Assembly: GCA_001586965.3 (NCBI GenBank)
Contig: LUCW03001808.1
Coordinates: 1 to 30,000, forward strand
Origin: Sphaeroforma sirkka
Taxonomy: Eukaryota; Opisthokonta; Ichthyosporea; Ichthyophonida
Length of the DNA stretch: 30,000 nucleotides
Reading direction: 5' to 3'
A program made the translations under genes and the position numbers. The notes beneath the pieces were generated by a model that worked only from the letters and a program-made list of their open reading frames with translations, did no database searches and was not told where the DNA came from. Shown one piece after another: positions 10,876 to 20,244 of this stretch (its first letter is position 1; every line of letters starts with the position of its first letter).

Positions 10876-11225
10876 TGTAGAAATATGGCCTCCGGTCAGT
10901 CTAAAATATCAAGATCAATTGAGACAATACATTGGTTTTTATTTGTATTTTAAAAAATTTAATACAAGCTCTTTTTCCAATATTTCCAAAGTGTCCTAAT
11001 TTCACTTTGATGGCTCCAATAGCCTGAGTATTTGGTATGACTCATCTACTTGGACCTATTTGAGACATTAGTAGATGTAGGATATTATAAACTAAATTTT
11101 ATAATCTCCGAACTACTACTTATAGATTTTGGTCCTCCCGCCAATCTCCAAAATCCAATAAGTCTTTTTCTTTTTTTAACTTTTCTTCAGATGGAACTTT
11201 ATTTATACCAGCTAATGTATTAACA
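10876..11225 (+). repeat. Truncated family-A LTR inside family-B Gag
   Basis: The start TGTAGAAATA and the next 345 bases match the family-A LTR, including its TATAAA. Similarity stops at TTAAC, about 240 bp before the normal end, so the poly(A) signal is missing. It supplies the stop codon that ends the upstream Gag ORF. No target-site duplication is visible: the flanks are GGAAG before and TGGTC after. Confidence 0.85.
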
Positions 11226-12366
11226 TGGTCAGATGTAGTTAGAAAGGAAGGGATCAGATCATTCTAGTAGTGATATGAAAATTGCTCAATTCACTGTTCA
11301 AATGAACAAGGCTGAGGCAGCGTCACTCGAGGCGATGGACTAGGTAGGATTGATGCCGCCAGTCTTTATACGACGATGGCTACGCACTTCCAGACTAAGA
11401 TTGATTCAGAACTAAGACTGATCCAGACCGAGAAGGCTGTGTAAGGCAAGAAGTTTGTAAAGGACATAGGTAAACTACCAACGACATACAGATCTGATCG
11501 AAAGAACCGAAAGGATCCAATCGATACTAGTAGTCTGGCATTGCTATCTAGGTCTTTGAAAGAGTTTGGGCAGATCATGCTTACAGCCAATCTACGGAAG
11601 AACCTATGGTTTGAAGCAGCACAGCAGAGCTTTAAGCCATCCTCTTACAAGTACAACAAGTTAGAGTAGGCGAAACAAGCGATCACTAAGCTGAAAACGT
11701 GGAAAGAGCAGAGCGAGATGATCGTCCACTTATTCTCGACGGACCCTCGACCGGAATTGCTTGTATCGATCATGATACCACCGGAAGAAGGAACGCCGGT
11801 GTCCCACTACTTACTAGAGTTGGACACACACATGTCACGGACACATACTCAGGAGATGTCACCTGAAAAAATATCCATATGTGTTCTATGGGTACAGACA
11901 AACTTTTGGTCAAATCTACATAGGAGAGATCAAGAGATTCTGTATGCTGATATGCATCAATCTTACCCGGACAAGGTTCGAGAGATATCCATTGAAGGAC
12001 CTACATACGGCATTATGAAGCTAGCAGACTTAACCTGGGCTGAGGTTTACTCGAGAGCGGATCTGGCAATAAGAATAAAAAACGATTAGTCCTGAAGGCC
12101 ACAAGAAGAATGTCATCCTTAAGAGTAACCAGACCAACAGAAATGGACCGTCGGTAGGCAACCCAAAGCCCCGGCACAGGGAGGTCAAGAACTGTAGTAA
12201 GACTGATTGCAATTGGCGAATGACCCAACATGAGCCGAATGGCAGATGGAATGGAAGGCACGCAGAAAAGTGTAAGCACTTTATCGAGAAGTGTGCCGAC
12301 TGTACCGGGACTGGAGGTTTCCACAAGCATACATGCAAGGTGCAACCAAAGCTTGAAGTTAAGTGA
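11226..12366 (+). pseudogene. Family-B Gag, capsid-like part and zinc-binding C-terminus
   Basis: From the ATG at 11376 one frame reads through to 12089 with only two internal stops (TAA near 11442 and TAG near 11667). The predicted protein is charged and helical, with stretches such as ATHFQTKIDSELRLIQ and YLLELDTHMS. After a frame change near 12090, another frame carries two Cys/His motifs: one ending NGRWNGRH then C (about 12220-12270), and KCADCTGTGGFHKHTC (about 12289-12336), a CX2CX6HX3C pattern. The family-A Gag has the same two motifs at its C-terminus, which identifies this as nucleocapsid-type Gag. It ends at TGA 12364-12366. Confidence 0.72.
12364..12366 (+). promoter_or_regulatory. 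Gag-terminal UGA, candidate readthrough site (family B)
   Basis: The last Gag codon is AAG, followed by TGA CAA. In family A the equivalent context is CAC TGA CAG. Both are UGA followed by CAR. In B the frame stays open for 23 codons after the stop, but the protease has been deleted, so its continuity into pol cannot be shown. Confidence 0.35.
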
Positions 12367-12624
12367 CAAACATACCGGGTCTTGTCATTGACAAAAGGAC
12401 GCACCTCGAGACGAGCGTGTAATCCTAGATATACGAGATGACAGACACAAAATAAAAGCGTCGTTGGGTCCGGGCTCGCAAATTTCATGTATATCCTCTA
12501 GATTCTGTAAAATAACAGACGTAACTCGTAAGTCAGAGCCAAATATATTGAGGTTAGCTGATGAAAGAGAGATCATTTGCAGAGAAATGGCAATGAATCT
12601 TAGGTTGACATTGACATCGACCGA

Positions 12625-13262
12625 GTAATCGCAGTCAATTACGAGCCGACTGCCGTCAACCTAGCGCTTCTAGCTGTCGACCAATTTAACTCTGACGGGA
12701 CACTGAAGAAGGTTCGAGTGTGTTTGGATATGAGCCCAACTAACGCTTTGATACCGACACATATTTTTCACTTACCAAGGATAAACGAATTACTCAGGCG
12801 CACGGAGGGAGCTAAAATATTCTCCACCCTTGACTTGACCTGAAGCAGGGCTATCACCAGATGAAAATTTACAAACCACACCGGAAGTATTTCACCTTTA
12901 CCTGGGAGGGTCAGCAATATTCGTTCAAAGGTGCCCCCTTTGGGTTACACATGTTACCTGCGTTCTTCCAGCAAATAATGCAAGACTTGTTTAGGGACAT
13001 GGACAATGTACAAGTATACATTGATGACATTGTGGTAATCACCAAAACCAAAGAGGAACACCAAAGGGTCGTGCGAGAGGTTCTAGATAGACTCAACAAA
13101 CACAACTTTAAGATCAACAGCAAGAAATGTCACTTCGGTGTTAACGAGATTCAGCTGTTGGGTTATCGAGTATCCTGGGATGGAATCAAAATTGATCCCG
13201 GGAAGGTCGAACACTTGCTAGACTGGAGAACTCCTACCACAGGTAAGGATGTTAACAGCCTC
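12625..13262 (+). pseudogene. Family-B reverse transcriptase
   Basis: The similarity to family-A RT begins at PTAVNLALLAVDQ (about 12640). Next come VCLDMSPTN, a frameshift with an in-frame TGA at about 12840, then KAPFGLHMLP-like sequence (GAPFGLHMLPAFFQQIM, about 12931-12980) and the catalytic box YIDDIVVITKT (about 13018-13050). The retropepsin expected upstream is absent: between the Gag stop at 12366 and 12625 no DTG/DSG-type motif is seen, so it is deleted. RT ends at VNSL (13262), where a 130-bp insertion starts. It is related to family A but clearly divergent. Confidence 0.85.
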
Positions 13263-13392
13263 TGAATGAAATCACATGAATGGGAAAAGACACATGCCAG
13301 AAGATGCGTTACAAGACTTGTTTGCTTCGATTGTAGCAGTGCAACCATTTCTGCAGGGCCGTTTATTCGTTGCCCGCGTTTCCATCAACATG
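13263..13392. other. 130-bp insertion between RT and RNase H of family B
   Basis: In family A the codons for VNS(V)CGFVNFFSD are continuous. In B, 130 bases separate the codon for Leu at 13260 from CGF at 13393. The insertion starts with TGA, is not a multiple of three and lacks GT...AG ends, so it does not look like an intron. Its source was not found in the window. Confidence 0.55.
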
Positions 13393-13965
13393 TGCGGATT
13401 CGTCTTTTTGTCTGACGGAGTACCACACCTGGCAAGTTATTTAAAGCCCTTTGGACATTTGAGATGTCATAAAGGTAAACTAGGCGCACTGTGGACCAAA
13501 GACTGTGACGACGCATTTAAGCAGCTCAAAACAGTGGTTCAGCAGGCCCAAGCAGTCCAGCCACCAAAGGATGCTATTCCATTTATGGTGGCAACAGACG
13601 CGTCCGACATGGCACTTGGGGGCGTCCTGTACCAAATGATTGATGGGAAACCAAGGTATGTACAATTCTTTAGCAGAGCTATGAATTCGTCACAGATCAA
13701 TTATACAACCGTACAACAAGAGCTTTTGGCTATAGTAACTGCACTCACTCATTTTAAGGACTACTTATATGGCACGCACTTTAACGTGTTATGTGATCAA
13801 AAGTCATTGCAACACTTAAAGGACATGAAACCTAACTCACAGTTAGTCAGTCGGTGGCATGACACGATCGCAAAATTCTCTTTCGGCATAACACACATAC
13901 CGGGTATTTACAATCACTTACCCGACATCTTGTCTCTGTTGTTCTCAGATATTAAAGTATCTTAA
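13393..13965 (+). pseudogene. Family-B connection and RNase H domain
   Basis: One frame is open from 13276 to the stop at 13965. From CGFV (13393) it matches family A: LSDGVPHLASYLKPFGHL, WTKDCDDAFKQLK, then RNase H blocks VATDASDMALGG (first Asp), TVQQELLAIVTALTHF (Glu), LCDQKSLQHL (second Asp) and GIYNHLPDILS (final Asp region). All four catalytic acids seem to be present. The final block should run into an LSRL end but reads LSLLFSD and stops. The ATG at 13276 lies in the inserted sequence, so the apparent start is accidental. Confidence 0.85.
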
Positions 13966-14430
13966 GTGTTTAAGTTTTAAGTGAATAGTTGTGATTTATT
14001 TGATTCGAGTCCCTGCTTTTATATGCATTGGACTCGTAGTTCTTGAGCCATTAAAAGAACACCTCTTAAGGTCAAAAAGGTTCTCACTTATTCTATGATC
14101 CAATCCAAAGGCAGTGTCACCACGTTTTCAACGATTGTGGCTTTCATTGTAATCTTTGGCCTTATGCTCTTAGATTGTACTTCTCCGATAGTTAGGGATG
14201 CCTTTATGCCCATCAGAGCTATTCTATATTGAAAATTCCATACTCCCGGCATTTCGGTTCCGAGATAATTCCATCTAAAATCTTTCTGTCCCTCTCTGAG
14301 TTTAGATTCTCTCCTTGGTTGATGCTGGGGTAAACCTTGTTGAGTCTCCGTTGTTTGGCCGTAGTTATATGCCTGGTAAACAATCCTGATTTACTGCGAT
14401 CGATAGTCTCGCTTCGTACCAGACTTTAAC
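13966..14430. other. Unmatched segment inside family-B pol
   Basis: This breaks the run from RNase H to the Dam-like domain; in family A those are contiguous. Nothing coding is seen. Its 3' part (14270-14335) is repeated at 14614-14680. Confidence 0.45.
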
Positions 14431-14680
14431 AAGATGGTTAGGGAGATACTGGCTACGGATTGGATGGCCAATCCTAGGTGGTTTAAGATCGCTGACAATA
14501 TATATGGACCAAATACTATAGATATGCTTGCCGCTCATCATAATGCACAACTGCCAAGGTATCGGACACTGGAACATGCGGAAGGAGACGGATTCCAGAT
14601 AGACTTGTCTAAATTCCATCTGAAATATTTCTGTGTCCCTCACTGAGTTTAGATTCTCTCCTTGGTTGATGCTGGGATAA
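14270..14680. repeat. Pair of direct repeats of about 65 bp
   Basis: The stretch TTAGATTCTCTCCTTGGTTG with its flanks occurs at about 14270-14335 and again at about 14614-14680, with a few mismatches. The second copy sits exactly where family B jumps from the Dam-like domain to the GPY/F module. The repeat therefore marks both edges of rearrangements in this element and may be filler DNA copied during repair. Confidence 0.6.
14434..14630 (+). pseudogene. Family-B Dam-like domain fragment
   Basis: The stretch contains REILATDWMANPRWFKIADN followed by GPNTIDMLAAHHNAQLPRY and GDGFQIDLS. Family A has the same order after RNase H. The core TIDMLAAHHNAQLPRY closely resembles the VDLFASRLNAQLPRY-type motif after RNase H in DIRS-type retrotransposons, a region linked to Dam-like N6-adenine methyltransferases. 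The downstream half, with the NPPW-type catalytic motif, is lost in B: the sequence breaks after LSKFHLKY. ATG 14434 is internal to the domain and is probably not a real start. Confidence 0.6.
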
Positions 14681-15147
14681 ACGGTGGCCGATAAGAAGGA
14701 CGGAACGTATGAAGTTAACAACGTTGACGGCTCTAGTGCCTTAAATATCGGGTCACATCAAATCCCTACGACAGAGATTATCCTTCGTCGCACACATGAA
14801 GCTACTAAACCTCTTATGTCTTACGAGTTTAAGAAAATTCTAGGAAAGTACAAACATGAGGATATGACGTATTACACTACGGAGTTCGCCGCTTTGATGA
14901 TCCGGACGTACTAAAGGCTTTTAAAGAGAAGTTTCGCAAACGCTTACACAAAAATAAGGCTGATGCAGAAGCAATCTTATTGTCAAATACGCGACCCGAA
15001 GTAGTTAAGATCTATCCACAGACATCATACATTCCCAGCTTTAAACAGCATGGAAAGTACGTACCTCCAAAAGGCATTAAGAAACGTCCCATCCTGAATC
15101 GGGGACCACGAGGACCAAAACCCAAATGTAATAGAGTAACTGAGTAA
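14676..15147 (+). pseudogene. Family-B pol C-terminus: GPY/F end and chromodomain-like tail
   Basis: From about 14684 the frame reads KKDGTYEVNNVDGSSA and IGSHQIPTTEI, matching the end of the family-A GPY/F module (YEVNNIDGTSA, GTHRIPTSEL). Next comes MSYEFKKILGKYKHEDMTYY, the start of a chromodomain-like segment. A frameshift near 14892 leads to a second frame with FKEKFRKRLHKNKADAEA, then a basic tail ending at TAA 15145-15147. The whole integrase catalytic core is missing between the Dam-like fragment and this point, so the element lost integrase by deletion. Confidence 0.75.
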
Positions 15148-15327
15148 CTTATAACGACTACGTATACTTTGTCTAAGAGATTATAACATAAGCATTGAGG
15201 CCGTTATATGATCGAACCCCGTTTCTTTTCTTTTCGCTTGTACAATTCATGTGAGCTTTTGGAGTCTATAGGTTCATACCACATATTAGTCAACATTGGA
15301 GTTTTCAAGCTGAGGGGGGGGGGCGGG
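15148..15327. other. 3' noncoding segment of family B with a G-rich tract
   Basis: No gene is seen. A G-rich tract (15313-15327, GA then ten G, C, GGG) resembles a polypurine tract that would prime plus-strand synthesis next to a 3' LTR. It directly abuts the inverted family-A LTR at 15328 instead of a family-B LTR. Confidence 0.4.
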
Positions 15328-15923
15328 TGTAAATTTCGATGGAAAATTACTAGGTTTCAAACTATATTAAACTAAAATACAATTTAGTCAGTTAGGATTT
15401 AGCAGTGGTAGCTTGTGTAAGAATGATCGGGACTGCCTCTTGTTAAGAGCCTAAATATCCTCGATCACACAGGGCGTACCTCTAGCTGTTCTTTATTGAA
15501 TAATTTTCACTAGAAGTACTAAGTGTTCATGACCACTTGCCTAATTTGTAAATAGACATAATAACGTAGGTCACGTTAATACATTAGCTGATATAAATAA
15601 AGTTCCATCTGAAGAAAAGTTAAAAAAAGAAAAAGACTTATTGGATTTTGGAGATTGGCGGGAGGACCAAAATCTATAAGTAGTAGTTCGGAGATTATAA
15701 AATTTAGTTTATAATATCCTACATCTACTAATGTCTCAAATAGGTCCAAGTAGATGAGTCATACCAAATACTCAGGCTATTGGAGCCATCAAAGTGAATT
15801 TAGAACACTTTGGAAATATTGGAAAAAGAGCTTGTACTAAATTATTTAAAATACAAATAAAAACCAATGTATTATCTCAATTGATCTTGATATTTTAGAC
15901 TGACCGGAGGCCGTATTTCTACA
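15328..15923 (-). repeat. Family-A LTR, minus orientation
   Basis: This 596-bp repeat is the reverse complement of the family-A LTR: on the minus strand it starts TGTAGAAATA at 15923 and ends TTTACA at 15328. AATAAA and TATAAA are present in the expected order on the minus strand. It is followed on its 5' side (15924-16050) by the same 3' noncoding tail and G-rich tract as the other copies, so it is the 3' LTR of the minus-strand element. The 5' LTR is absent. Confidence 0.9.
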
Positions 15924-16051
15924 TAGCCCCCAGTAGCTTTTAGAACTACGAACGTACGTTAAGATACGATCTAGTTGGTAAAACGAAAACCAAAGTAAAA
16001 AACGGTTTCGGTCATGACTTATCGAGTAAGTATGTGCCTATATGTACGAGT

Positions 16052-16736
16052 TCAAGACTCATGTTGTACTCTATGTCGTTTAGTATTTGGTCCAGTAACC
16101 ATTTCCGATGTAGGCGCCTTACGTTTATTATTTGGTAAGGCAATAGCCAAAGGCTGTTCTTCATTAGTAAGTAAGTTTGAACAATTTTCTGCACTGTTGG
16201 TAAGCAGATCAGAAAGTTTAGTCACGTAGGAAGTAGGTGGCAAATAGGGAATTTTAACCCTAAAGTGCGGAATCATATCCTTTGCTTCACCTTCCGGAGG
16301 TTTAAGTATCTTTAACATATTATCATCTGACTGATCTTTATTCGGGTCTAGCCCATTAAGCAGACCAGTGAGTGTTATACCTAAACTGAGAAGATCAGTC
16401 ATACCTATAATTAAATCGTATTTCTGAGACATGTCAGTAACGATTAGGTGAGTCTTCACTTCTCTTCTATCTGACAGCATTATGTGTGCATAGTCAATGG
16501 CTTGTTCGCAAGTAGTAACTTTGCCATTTCCCAAGATTAAATCAATTGTTTCGTTATGGACAGCCATATCTGTAGCGTAGGCTACTCGGCGTGAGATAGC
16601 AGAGACTTCAGCCCCTGGATCAAATAGTGCCATAACTTTTTTCTCCATTTACGAAAACTGTTTGAAAGATACGTTCATCTCCTTTGGTATAGATTTTATT
16701 GAACATTTTCTCATAATCTCGCTCTAGTGCGCACAT
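16052..16736 (-). pseudogene. Family-A pol reduced to protease plus C-terminal tail (internal deletion)
   Basis: Translation starts at the ATG at 16736. A one-base insertion near 16640 puts the next part in a second frame, open from 16648 to the stop at 16052. That ORF has the retropepsin with ALFDPGAEVSAIS (DPG in place of DTG/DSG) and DLIIGMTDLLSLG, then passes at about 16264-16255 straight into the C-terminal pol tail (IPYLPPTSYVTKL). Relative to the right-hand copy about 4.3 kb is gone, covering RT, RNase H, the Dam-like domain and integrase, but the frame is kept. The junction holds a few filler bases, TTTAGGGTTA on the minus strand. It cannot move by itself. Confidence 0.85.
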
Positions 16737-16745
16737 ATGGTACTG

Positions 16746-18473
16746 TCAGTGCTTAACTTGGACGTCTGGTAAGTTCTTGCAATCCTCTTTGTGCCAACCG
16801 TTAGTACCCTTGCAAGTAGCACACTCTTTCATATAGTGTCCAAAATCTGGCTTGCCTGGTGCACACTTAACAGGGTCGTGTCTACCATTCCACTTGCCAT
16901 TACGTTTTGTGAGGTTGTAACCACACTTCTTGCAAGGCGCTCTCACCTTCTTATCACCTTTCGGTTCGGTAGAAGTAGAGCCAGTACCCCCCTCCAGTAG
17001 TAGTGCGAGGTTTCTTAGTACTACGCGCAGTATTAGTCTCTACTGCGTTTCGCTTAGTGGGCTGGGTGTAGCTCGTGGTACTAAGTACTCTAGTAGAGGG
17101 ATTGGTATGCTTGTGAACTATCTTCTCAAAGACAGACCAAGGCATAGATCGCAAATCACCATAGGCGATGGTGTCATCATTGACTTTCTTAAAGAGGTTA
17201 GCTCCCAGAGTCTCCATCATCTGACAAATTAATAAATATTCGCCAGTATAGGTACGACCACCCATCCGAGTATTCATATGTGTCATATGAGCTAGAGCAC
17301 CTCGAATAGTGGTATCGTTCGCAAAGAACTTGCGAGACTCCAAAAGTTCACGGTCACGTGCATCTTCAAAAAAAGTGTTAAGTATATTATCACGCAACTG
17401 GTGCCAGGGTAGGGCTTTCCAGTTGGGCTCATGAGCTTCAAGATAGTTCGCCATTTACCTGGCTCACAGAAATGAATAAAGGCATTCATCATCAGCTTAT
17501 CCTTAAGGCTGGCAGACTCCTTAAGTTGGTCGAAAGCCTTCAGTGTCTCCACTGTACTCTCATTAGTAGAGAAATCGACCTCAGCCTGCGCGTTACCTAG
17601 CTGCTTTATAAAGCTTGGTTCTAAGTGTTCACGAGGCTCATGCTCAGTGCTACGGGCTGTTAGTGCCAAGATGGTGTCTATTTCCTTTCCCTTGTTATCG
17701 ATTAGATAGCGAATATTATCCGCTTTCCTATCGTCAAGGTCAGAGTCATTCAATAGACGGTCCTCAAGGACTTGCATACCAGAGCGTAATAGCCTGAGAC
17801 GAGTATGTCTGGTTCTCACTTCCTCATCCTCAGGATTAGAGCGGGAACTCTCTAACGAGGTACTGGTGTAGCGATTGCCAAAATCGTGATTACCAGGGTT
17901 AGTTGGCAAATGAGGGTCGATATTACGAGGATGGTAAGCCTCATCGAGTTCCATACGATCATATCCTCTGACAGGGTTAGATTTGTCAAGAGGATGGTCA
18001 ATGGTAGCATCAGAGCTATAAAGATTAAATTTTGAAATATTTTCTCTCTCGCCAGTGGTAACTGGCTTAGTGGTAAACATACTGGCTGGTAAACCAGTAG
18101 GTCTCGGGTTCGAAACTGGGCCCGAATTTTTCTTCTTCTTCGGTTTAGGAAGAATATCAGCCAAGTGGGAGACGATAGAGGGGTCCACAACTGCTGCTGC
18201 CGCTAGCTCATTCAAGAGCGCTTCAGTGCGGTTCAATTGGCGTCGAGATTGAGAGGATCCAACCACTCGTTGTCGAGTTATGGCGTCCTCAGCTTCGGCC
18301 CCAAGATTTGAGCTGAATGGAATGGCTTCTCCATCGATGGCGAAACCAAAATTTTCGGACAGGTCCAATACTTCCTTTTTACTTCGGATTTGTGCTGGAG
18401 TGTCCTTTAGATGTGGAGTTACAATGCCCCCGACATTCGTATCCACGAATTTTCCAGCCTTTCGACGTTTAAA
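16746..18473 (-). pseudogene. Family-A Gag (minus-strand copy)
   Basis: This is the longest Gag in the window. From 18473, where the element is cut, the frame is open to 17292, with a disordered N-terminal half (a KPKKKK patch at about 18150, a GPVSNPRPTGLP stretch) and a helical middle (EHEPREHLEPSFIKQLG). A one-base change near 17450 shifts it to a second frame (17454-16954), with TFFEDARDRELLESRKF. A G6 run at about 16987 shifts it again to the C-terminal zinc region (16946-16746). That region has CKKC...NGKWNGRH....C and CATCKGTNGWHKEDC (CX2CX6HX3C). It stops at TGA 16748-16746. The GTG read as start at 18446 is not a real start: the frame is open upstream to the junction, so the true N-terminus is missing. 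Confidence 0.82.
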
Positions 18474-18496
18474 GATAGTTCACAAGCATACCAATT

Positions 18497-18610
18497 CCTC
18501 TACTAGAGTACTTAGTACCACGAGCTACACCCAGCCCACTAAGCGAAACGATCCCTCTACTAGAGTACTTAGTACCACGAGCTACACCCAGCCCACTAAG
18601 CGAAACGCAG
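18497..18610 (+). repeat. 57-bp tandem duplication in Gag
   Basis: Two adjacent copies starting CCTCTACTAGAG (18497 and 18554) encode the same 19-residue block, with LSTTSYTQPTKRN in each. The left copy of the element has only one, so the duplication is specific to this copy. It keeps the frame. Confidence 0.85.
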
Positions 18611-18903
18611 TAGAGACTAATACTGCGCGTAGTACTAAGAAACCTCGCACTACTACTGGAGGGGTACTGGCTCTACTTCTACCGAACCGAAAGGTGATAA
18701 GAAGGTGAGAGCGCCTTGCAAGAAGTGTGGTTACAACCTCACAAAACGTAATGGCAAGTGGAATGGTAGACACGACCCCTGTTAAGTGTGCACCAGGCAA
18801 GCCAGATTTTGGACACTATATGAAAGAGTGTGCTACTTGCAAGGGTACTAACGGTTGGCACAAAGAGGATTGCAAGAACTTACCAGACGTCCAAGTTAAG
18901 CAC

Positions 18904-18906
18904 TGA
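18904..18906 (+). promoter_or_regulatory. In-frame UGA between gag and pol (family A)
   Basis: Gag ends CAC TGA CAG and pol continues in the same frame; its first ATG is three codons later (18916). The same arrangement occurs in the minus-strand copy (16748-16734). Either stop-codon readthrough or reinitiation could therefore express pol. There is no overlap for ribosomal frameshifting. Confidence 0.5.
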
Positions 18907-18915
18907 CAGTACCAT

Positions 18916-20244
18916 ATGTGCGCACTAGAGCGAGATTATGAGAAAATGTTCAATAAAATCTATACCAAAGGAGATGAACGTATCTTTCAAACAGTTTTCG
19001 TAAATGGAGAAAAAGTTATGGCACTATTTGATCCAGGGGCTGAAGTCTCTGCTATCTCACGCCGAGTAGCCTACGCTACAGATATGGCTGTCCATAACGA
19101 AACAATTGATTTAATCTTGGGAAATGGCAAAGTTACTACTTGCGAACAAGCCATTGACTATGCACACATAATGCTGTCAGATAGAAGAGAAGTGAAGACT
19201 CACCTAATCGTTACTGACATGTCTCAGAAATACGATTTAATTATAGGTATGACTGATCTTCTCAGTTTAGGTATAACACTCACTGGTCTGCTTAATGGGC
19301 TAGACCCGAATAAAGATCAGTCAGATGATAATATGTTAAAGATACTTAAACCGTCGGAAGGTGAAGCAAAGGATATGATTCCGCACTTCACCGATATAAT
19401 TATGGACTTAATTATACAAAACAGGAAGATTGCAATAACTGACTGGTGTATGTTTAAGTTCTCTAATGGGTACGTTAGACTTGACTTAACGAACGTCGAC
19501 TTCTCTAAGTTAAAGTGTCCTTCACATAACTACGTGAGTTGGAGACACAAAGACGTAGTCAAAACCCAAATCGAAGATTGGTTAAAACAGGGTCTAATTG
19601 AAATCAATTATGATGCAACCCCAGTTAACTTAGCTCTCTTAGCGGTCGATCAATATAAATCTGATGGAACGTTTAGTAAAACAAGAGTAGTACTAGACCT
19701 GTCGCCAATCAACAAACTAATCCCGCAACATAGTTTTCCCTTACCTAAGATAAGCGAGATACTACGCAAAATGGAGGGTGCGACTATCTTTTCCAAGATA
19801 GACTTAAAAGCTGCATTCCATCAACTACAGATATATGAGCCTCATAGGAAATACTTTTCCTTTACTTGGCAAGGTAAGAAGTACCAGTTTAAAGGTGCAC
19901 CTGAAGGCTTACACATGTTACTTTCTTTCTTCCAACAAGTTATGATGGAACTATTTGCGGACCTGTCGTATAACGTATCAGTCTATTTAGATGATATAGT
20001 TATCTTTACAAAGACAGCACATGAACATGCTAAACTCGTTAAAGAAGTCTTAAAGCGACTTAATCATGCTAAACTTAAGATTAACGAAGACAAGTGTTCT
20101 TTTGCTAAAGATACTATACACTTACTTGGCTACAAAGTATCTGCAGCAGGGGTAGAAATTGATGGAAGCAAAGGATATGATTCCGCACTTCACCGATATA
20201 ATTATGGACTTAATTATACAAAACAGGAAGATTGCAATAACTGA
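18916..20244 (+). pseudogene. Family-A pol, part 1: protease and first copy of RT
   Basis: One open frame from ATG 18916. Retropepsin: ALFDPGAEVSAIS at residues about 35-47, with the DPG variant of the active site, and DLIIGMTDLLSLG at about 112-124. RT follows from about residue 195: VVLDLSPINKLIP, FKGAPEGLHMLL (Glu where most families have Phe) and the catalytic YLDDIVIFTK at about 355-364. After AGVEID (20163) the reading runs into a tandem duplication and a different frame and stops at 20244. Up to that point no stop or frameshift is present, so this half is intact. Confidence 0.88.

Larger units (their letters stand above)
18474..18906 (+). pseudogene. Family-A Gag C-terminus (plus-strand copy)
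   Basis: It starts at the foldback junction (KIVHKHTN) and reads through a 57-bp tandem duplication into KKPRTTTGG. A G4 run at about 18660 then causes a frameshift; the left copy has G6 there, and five G would keep the frame. The zinc-binding end follows in frame 1, with CKKCGYNLTKRNGKWNGRH and CATCKGTNGWHKEDC. It ends at TGA 18904-18906. The ORF from 18280 that runs into it is a chimera of antisense Gag with real Gag. Confidence 0.8.

Noticed and set aside
10866..11235. Complete solo LTR
   Set aside because: It ends about 240 bp early and has no target-site duplication. The accidental CA at its end is not the true terminus.
13263..13392. Intron in family-B pol
   Set aside because: No GT...AG ends and it starts with a stop codon; more likely an insertion.
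18280..18708. 142-codon plus-strand ORF as a new gene
   Set aside because: It joins antisense Gag of the left element with sense Gag of the right one across the foldback junction.
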